This document shows, piece after piece, positions 59,559 to 64,000 of a stretch of 64,000 nt of DNA. The notes below the pieces were generated by a model that was not told where the DNA came from, made no database searches, and saw only the letters and a list, made by a program, of their open reading frames with translations. The position numbers and the translations under genes were made by a program. Source of the DNA: Chamaecrista fasciculata. Its lineage: Eukaryota > Streptophyta > Magnoliopsida > Fabales > Fabaceae. Numbering within the stretch: position 1 is the first letter of the stretch; every line of letters starts with the position of its first letter. Location of the stretch: NCBI GenBank assembly GCA_003254925.1, contig QANZ01004471.1, positions 158,114 through 222,113 on the forward strand, written 5' to 3'.

Positions 59559-60674
59559 TCAATTAATTCTTACACCAAAAAGCCTCAAACCTTTTTCTGC
59601 ACCATGTGTTGAAGAATTCACTATTTCCATTTGATCTTTTGTATCATCATCGTCATCGACGTCATTAATGTGGTCTTCTTCATGGAGATCATTATTAATA
59701 TTGAAGCTTAGCATTTTCCCAGAATTTTGTTTAAAATCTCTCTTCCTTATCTCTCCAAAATACTGCCTCCTTTCATCAACATCCACAACATTCTCTTCAT
59801 TATAGATGACATCAATCAAGGAAAAAACCTCATTATCGTCATGATCATGATGATGATAATCATGATCCATCTTATTAGTATTATTATTAACCAAAGGCTC
59901 ACACTTATAAAATGCAATAACATCCTTAGCCCTCAAACTCTTATCCTTCACAAACCTATTCCAACCTCTTGTGAATACAAAGCTTTGGCTGCTTCTCCAA
60001 TAGCAATACCTAAATTTCCATGACCTCATCAACTTATCATAAAACACAAGCTCCGTATCACTACTATTATTATTGTTATTGCCATTAACAACATTAATAC
60101 CATCCATCATCACATTATTATTATTACTACAATAATTACTATCACCTTCTTCAATAATATTGGTATTTCCAAAAACACATGGAAAATACCTACTTGCATG
60201 TTTTTTAGGGATGACGAGCCTATTGAGTTTGCCCACGTCACTTGGTGTAAGTTCCTTTTGGAAGAGCAAGGTGCAGGAGAATTTTTCCTCCCCATTGTTT
60301 CTTAGCCTTGTGTTCCCTTCTTCTTCGCTATTTAGGGTTAGGGTTAGGGTTTTTGTACTTATGAGAAAAGAAGCAAACTTTGAAGGGTATGTGCCATCTC
60401 TGATCATGCTTAGGACTGCCTCCGTCGTGTAATGGCTCTGGAAATTAGGCTCTTGCACCGTTTGATCGTTCCACGGGAAATTCCGGTGGCTTTCGCCGCT
60501 CCGGAGCTTGATCGTTGCGCTATCATAAGCCATGGCTGCTTCTCTTTCTGACTTGAATGTCCCAAGCCATATTCTTTGGTGGTTTGCATATATTTGTGCA
60601 CCCCAATGACCATTTTGTTGAGGCACCACACCTTTGAACTTTTGTGTATAATTATTACTACTACCAATCATCAT
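59559..60674 (-). CDS. RAV-type AP2 + B3 transcription factor
   Basis: DNA-binding transcriptional regulator of the RAV family, probably a repressor, closest in memory to Arabidopsis At1g51120/At1g50680. From the first ATG (60674) the single exon encodes 371 residues. The AP2 domain (about 13-68) shows FKGVVPQQNGHWGAQIYANH and RIWLGTFKSEREAAMAYD. The B3 domain (about 136-260) shows LFQKELTPSDVGKLNRLVIP and WKFRYCYWRSSQSFVFTRGW. The B3 is split by an Asn-rich insert (about 183-208). A His/Asp-rich tail follows, then the terminal RLFGV repression motif in LRLFGVRIN. The frame stays open 45 bases upstream to a TTTTAG|GTGAG that could be an acceptor, so a small upstream coding exon is possible. 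The acidic linker between AP2 and B3 contains TTAGGG-repeat codons (TLTLTLN). Confidence 0.93.
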   Translation of the reverse strand: MMIGSSNNYTQKFKGVVPQQNGHWGAQIYANHQRIWLGTFKSEREAAMAYDSATIKLRSGESHRNFPWNDQTVQEPNFQSHYTTEAVLSMIRDGTYPSKFASFLISTKTLTLTLNSEEEGNTRLRNNGEEKFSCTLLFQKELTPSDVGKLNRLVIPKKHASRYFPCVFGNTNIIEEGDSNYCSNNNNVMMDGINVVNGNNNNNSSDTELVFYDKLMRSWKFRYCYWRSSQSFVFTRGWNRFVKDKSLRAKDVIAFYKCEPLVNNNTNKMDHDYHHHDHDDNEVFSLIDVIYNEENVVDVDERRQYFGEIRKRDFKQNSGKMLSFNINNDLHEEDHINDVDDDDDTKDQMEIVNSSTHGAEKGLRLFGVRIN

Positions 60675-60719
60675 CTTCTTCAATTCTTCGTCTTGAATAT
60701 CTTCAATAAAATTTCTCAC

Positions 60720-61284
60720 CTAAAAGGAACATAGATCTGAAGAAGATGGGAATTAATTAAAGAGATGAACAATATATTTATTGGTTTAATTTTGGTTTGC
60801 GCTTGATTACAGTTTAATCTTTGAGATATGGGGAATTTAGTTAACAGATTCCAAGCACAAGACAGCTATAAATTGTAAATGGTGATTGTGATTTATTTCC
60901 GTTTTGTGTAATTAATGGTATATAATTGGAAAACTAAACTAAATTAGGAAGTCTTGATTAACAACTCAGTTAGGAAACCGAACTATAGTTCAAATAAACA
61001 AAATTTAAAGTTATGTTGACTCAAGTCTGAATTTAAGTGGCATTACGCCCTTATTTAGGATAAATGTACGTAACAGGTAAATATCTATTTTCTCAAAACT
61101 GATTGTTTTTAAAATCAATTCTCAAAACTAATATTTATGATCCATTAATTAGTTTTTCAACCTCCGTTGTTGTTGTTTACTGTTTAGCATCACATATACA
61201 TTCATAGACAAATATGCATGTGCTGGATTTTTCAATGATAATATATACGGTTTTAAAATATACATATCTAGTTAACATTTTTAA
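60720..61284. other. 5' flank of the AP2/B3 gene
   Basis: Promoter region expected. No elements were assigned with confidence. Confidence 0.4.
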
Positions 61285-61513
61285 GGCAAAAGTACTTTTG
61301 GTATATCAAAATATAATTAGGTCAGTTTCAGTTGTACTTCCAAAGTTTTTTGAGTCAATTATACCTCTAAATTTTTTTTTGTGTCAATTATATTCCCTTA
61401 ATTTGGGAGTACAATTGACTCAAATATTAAATATTGGGGGCACAACAAAAAAAATTTTTGGGGTTACAACTGAAACTAACTTTATATTTTGGGGTACCAA
61501 GAGTACTTTTGCT
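61285..61513. mobile_element. 230-bp foldback MITE
   Basis: Inverted ends ggcaaaagtacttttggtat and, reversed right end, agcaaaagtactcttggtac. The inner halves also pair (gtcagtttcagttgtact with its complement near 61465). Non-coding. The 9-bp flanks do not match clearly. Confidence 0.8.
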
Positions 61514-62020
61514 TCTTTTTTTTAAAAGTTTGGTTTTGTGTGTATATCCAAACTAAGATAAGTTAACAAAAGTTGATCCAATTGATAAGAAGTTGATTCA
61601 TAACTCATAAAGTCGTCAGTTTTACTCTTGTTGCTGATTGTGAGGACTTTATTGATAAGTGATCGATCTGTAAATATCTCTATAAACGGTCAAAGTGCTC
61701 AGAAGCATATGGTAGCCTTGATAAGCTTCTAAGATTCAAACTAACTTATCCAAAAAAAAAAAAGTAAGATAACTAATACAATGTTATTTGATTAGTATAC
61801 CTGCCAAAATGCCGAGAAAAAGTATTAGCTATAATTATTCGCGGCTTCTGATAATTAAATAAAACAGGAATACTTATATTATTGTTTTGTAGTGAAAATT
61901 ACCTAAAAATAGTAACGGAGACAAATTATCAGGAAATATTTTTGTTTTTGGGACAAAAAATAGTAATGCAAATAGATTAATCTGACAGACTAATTAACTA
62001 CCATATACGTCCGAAAGAGT
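61514..62020. other. AT-rich intergenic DNA
   Basis: No gene, hairpin or repeat was recognised. Confidence 0.4.
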
Positions 62021-62024
62021 GAAG

Positions 62025-62187
62025 ATCATAGTACAAAATTGGACCGGGCGGTTTAACCGGTGACTCGGTGAACTGGACACCAGACCGATCCGGAACAAGT
62101 AAAATATCATTCTGCATTTGACCCGGCCAGTCACCGGTGGTTAAACCGCTGGATCGGTGAACCGTGAACCGGTTTGACCCGAAAATT
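62025..62187. mobile_element. CCGGTT-rich hAT-MITE fragment
   Basis: Text such as accgggcggtttaaccggtg and its inverted partner gccagtcaccggtggttaaa resembles the ends of the hAT-type element at 55533-56268. It is cut off at 62187 by another repeat. Ends are incomplete. Confidence 0.55.
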
Positions 62188-62680
62188 TTGCAAAAATTAC
62201 ATATTGACCTCAAAAAATTACAAATTGGTCCCTGGATACATATTATTTAGGGACTAAAATGAAAACTTTAAAAAAAAATTTGGGGTCAATATGTAATTTT
62301 TACAAAATTTGTTATGATTAAAATTGTAAAATAGCTCCAAAGGGTACCAAAGTGTTTCATTTTTACTTTATATTTAAATTATTGTAAGATATTAATGTGT
62401 ATTTGATGAATATGACAATGTGACAAATCGTGAAAGACCAGGATACCAAAGTGAAACCGGTCCATAAAACATGGTACCAAAGTGTTAATGATGTAAAGAA
62501 TATGGTACCAAAGTGTCACTTTTGAAAGAACATAATATCAAAATGTTGACGTGGCGAAATAAAATCAGCTAGAACAAGATAATATCAAAGAACAAAGTAT
62601 CAAAATGTCACTTTTGAAAGAACAAGGTACCAAAATAAAATCGATCCATAGAACAAGATACCAAAGTGTAATTTATCCTT
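62188..62680. mobile_element. Worn copies of the GGTACC foldback family
   Basis: 62188-62356 closely matches the centre and right arm of elements B/C (caaaaattacatattgacc, atagctccaaagggtaccaa). Further ggtaccaaagtgt units and a worn right end (taccaaagtgtaatttatcc) extend to about 62680. The left end is missing. Confidence 0.75.
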
Positions 62681-63540
62681 TAAAATACACAAAAATAAAA
62701 ACACAATCAAACAAGATCTTACTGTACTCTTTTTAGGTACTTCCAACATACACCTTAAAATTTAAGAGTTTGAGTAGGATGTAAAAATCAGCTAAATTCT
62801 TTTGAAAACGTTTTTCTTAAAATAAACATTTTCAAATAAATTTCGTTTTCTTTTTATCTTTTAAAACATGTGTTTAAAATCAAATTTAAAAACTATTTTA
62901 AATTTTACAAAAATAAAAACTAACATAATCAAACAAAATCTTACTCTTTCTAGGTTTCCAGCACGTCCTTACAATATTACAATTTAAGAGTTTGAGTGTA
63001 TATGATTTAAAAATCAGCTAAATTCAATATTCCGAAAATATCTCAAAAGAGGAGTCCAAAATAATAATACATGTCTCACTCTGCTTGTTTTACTCTTCAT
63101 GTTGACCATATATACATTCATATTATAATTAATCATACATATTGTATATCCCTCGTGCGTCTCTAACACTAACAAACGTATCCTTATTCATCGTGTACTA
63201 GAATTCACATGTGAGAAAACTAAGGATCTACATATTATATATATAGGAGTAGTGTTTGTTATACTCATCCAAATTAATTAATTAATTAATTAATATTGAT
63301 ATATAGTCAGCTTCTTCAATTGATCAAGTGTGATTTTGAGGATCCATTCATGCAATTGCCATTGTAGGCTATAGCTAGCGATAGTTTCTTCAGCTAATTA
63401 CAATTAGTAACGTAACCATGCAAGGTTACAATTAGAGGGTTTTACATGTTTATGAAAGAGCAAACATACTTATAGATCAATTAGGTGATTAACAATTTAA
63501 TTTGCTCTCAACTATTCTCATTGTTAGTTCTCACCATAAA
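62681..63540. other. AT-rich intergenic DNA
   Basis: Direct repetition of the phrase aatttaagagtttgagt (about 62759 and 62980), with surrounding similarity, suggests a worn tandem duplication of about 220 bases. No gene recognised. Confidence 0.4.
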
Positions 63541-64000
63541 TGACAAAAGGTCTACGGTCGAATCGGGTATCGTCGTTTAGATTGACGTTTGTTGTCGTTT
63601 GTTCTTGCTCGGTGCCGTCGCCGGAGTTTGATACTATTCCGGAGAAGTTTGTTATTTCTGTCACCAAGTTCCGCAAGAGGTACTGATCAGTAATTTTTAC
63701 TTAAATCTATTATACATTATGAATGAATTTTGTTAGAGAATATAATGTCACATTTATGTGTATATGCGTATATGTAGTAATACTAGTAGCTGCTTTATTC
63801 TGTCACACTCTAATGTCCTTTTAATTACATACCATAATGGGAATGCCGTGTGGTGAACAGATTTGAATATATGTATTTAAAACGGAGTTACGTTGTTGTG
63901 GTCACTACTATATAAAATTGTTTTGTCTTGGATATATATTAGTAGGATCCATCAGTTAATGTGTGTATTTATGGTGGTGCTCGTTTTAGTTATAATTCTA
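63541..64000. other. Possible exon of an unidentified gene, and edge
   Basis: 63570-63680 is less AT-rich and, read on plus, gives FVVVCSCSVPSPEFDTIPEK then FVISVTKFRKR, ending at a possible GT donor (gaggtactga). The family is not recognised, no start codon is fixed and the rest lies beyond the window. It could equally be non-coding. Confidence 0.25.

Noticed and set aside
1-64000. A new multi-gene system such as a biosynthetic or defence cluster
   Set aside because: The genes present are unrelated housekeeping or regulatory families with separate promoters. Only the transporter pair and receptor-kinase pair are clustered, by local duplication.

Overview
The window is AT-rich nuclear DNA from a flowering plant. 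GT-AG introns, plant-only families (an AP2+B3 transcription factor, G-type lectin receptor kinases, FBD-type F-box, EMSY-LIKE) and many small transposon relics point to a core eudicot. The genus cannot be read from the sequence. Two short runs of unknown bases are present (2272-2295 inside poly-G, plus isolated N at 32147 and 52236).

Layout, left to right. Two tandem tonoplast-type inositol transporter genes (INT1-like, minus strand, 459-5663 and 10376-14017) share an identical six-exon plan. An inverted pair of G-type lectin receptor kinases follows: a 5'-truncated, frameshifted copy on plus (17433-19522) facing an intact 819-codon copy on minus (20795-23254). Next is an eight-exon SELO (protein AMPylase) gene on minus (26543-31024). 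About 6.6 kb of nested transposons separate it from a divergent ten-exon EMSY-LIKE chromatin-reader gene on plus (37628-41553). Then come a two-exon alpha/beta hydrolase on minus (42115-44451), an F-box/FBD gene on plus (48063-49708) and a RAV-type AP2/B3 repressor on minus (59559-60674). These genes show no shared pathway. They are ordinary, individually transcribed plant genes.

The space between genes is rich in transposon relics, and several can be resolved to exact ends from target-site duplications (TSDs). These are: an RTE-type LINE scrap in an INT1 intron (18-bp TSD); a 1,026-bp TRIM-like LTR element with primer-binding site and polypurine tract; long foldback elements with perfect or near-perfect 9-bp TSDs (Mutator-like), one of which has inserted into another member of its own family; two hAT-type MITEs with perfect 8-bp TSDs; and a 5'-truncated L1-type LINE with a 12-bp TSD. 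A 38-codon pectate lyase fragment lies inside a repeat block.

Nothing seen amounts to a new multi-gene system. The most informative items are the self-nested foldback family, the structural history of the broken receptor kinase, the divergent C-termini of the two INT1 copies, and a possible SELO-EMSY-LIKE neighbourhood shared with Arabidopsis (from memory, to be checked).
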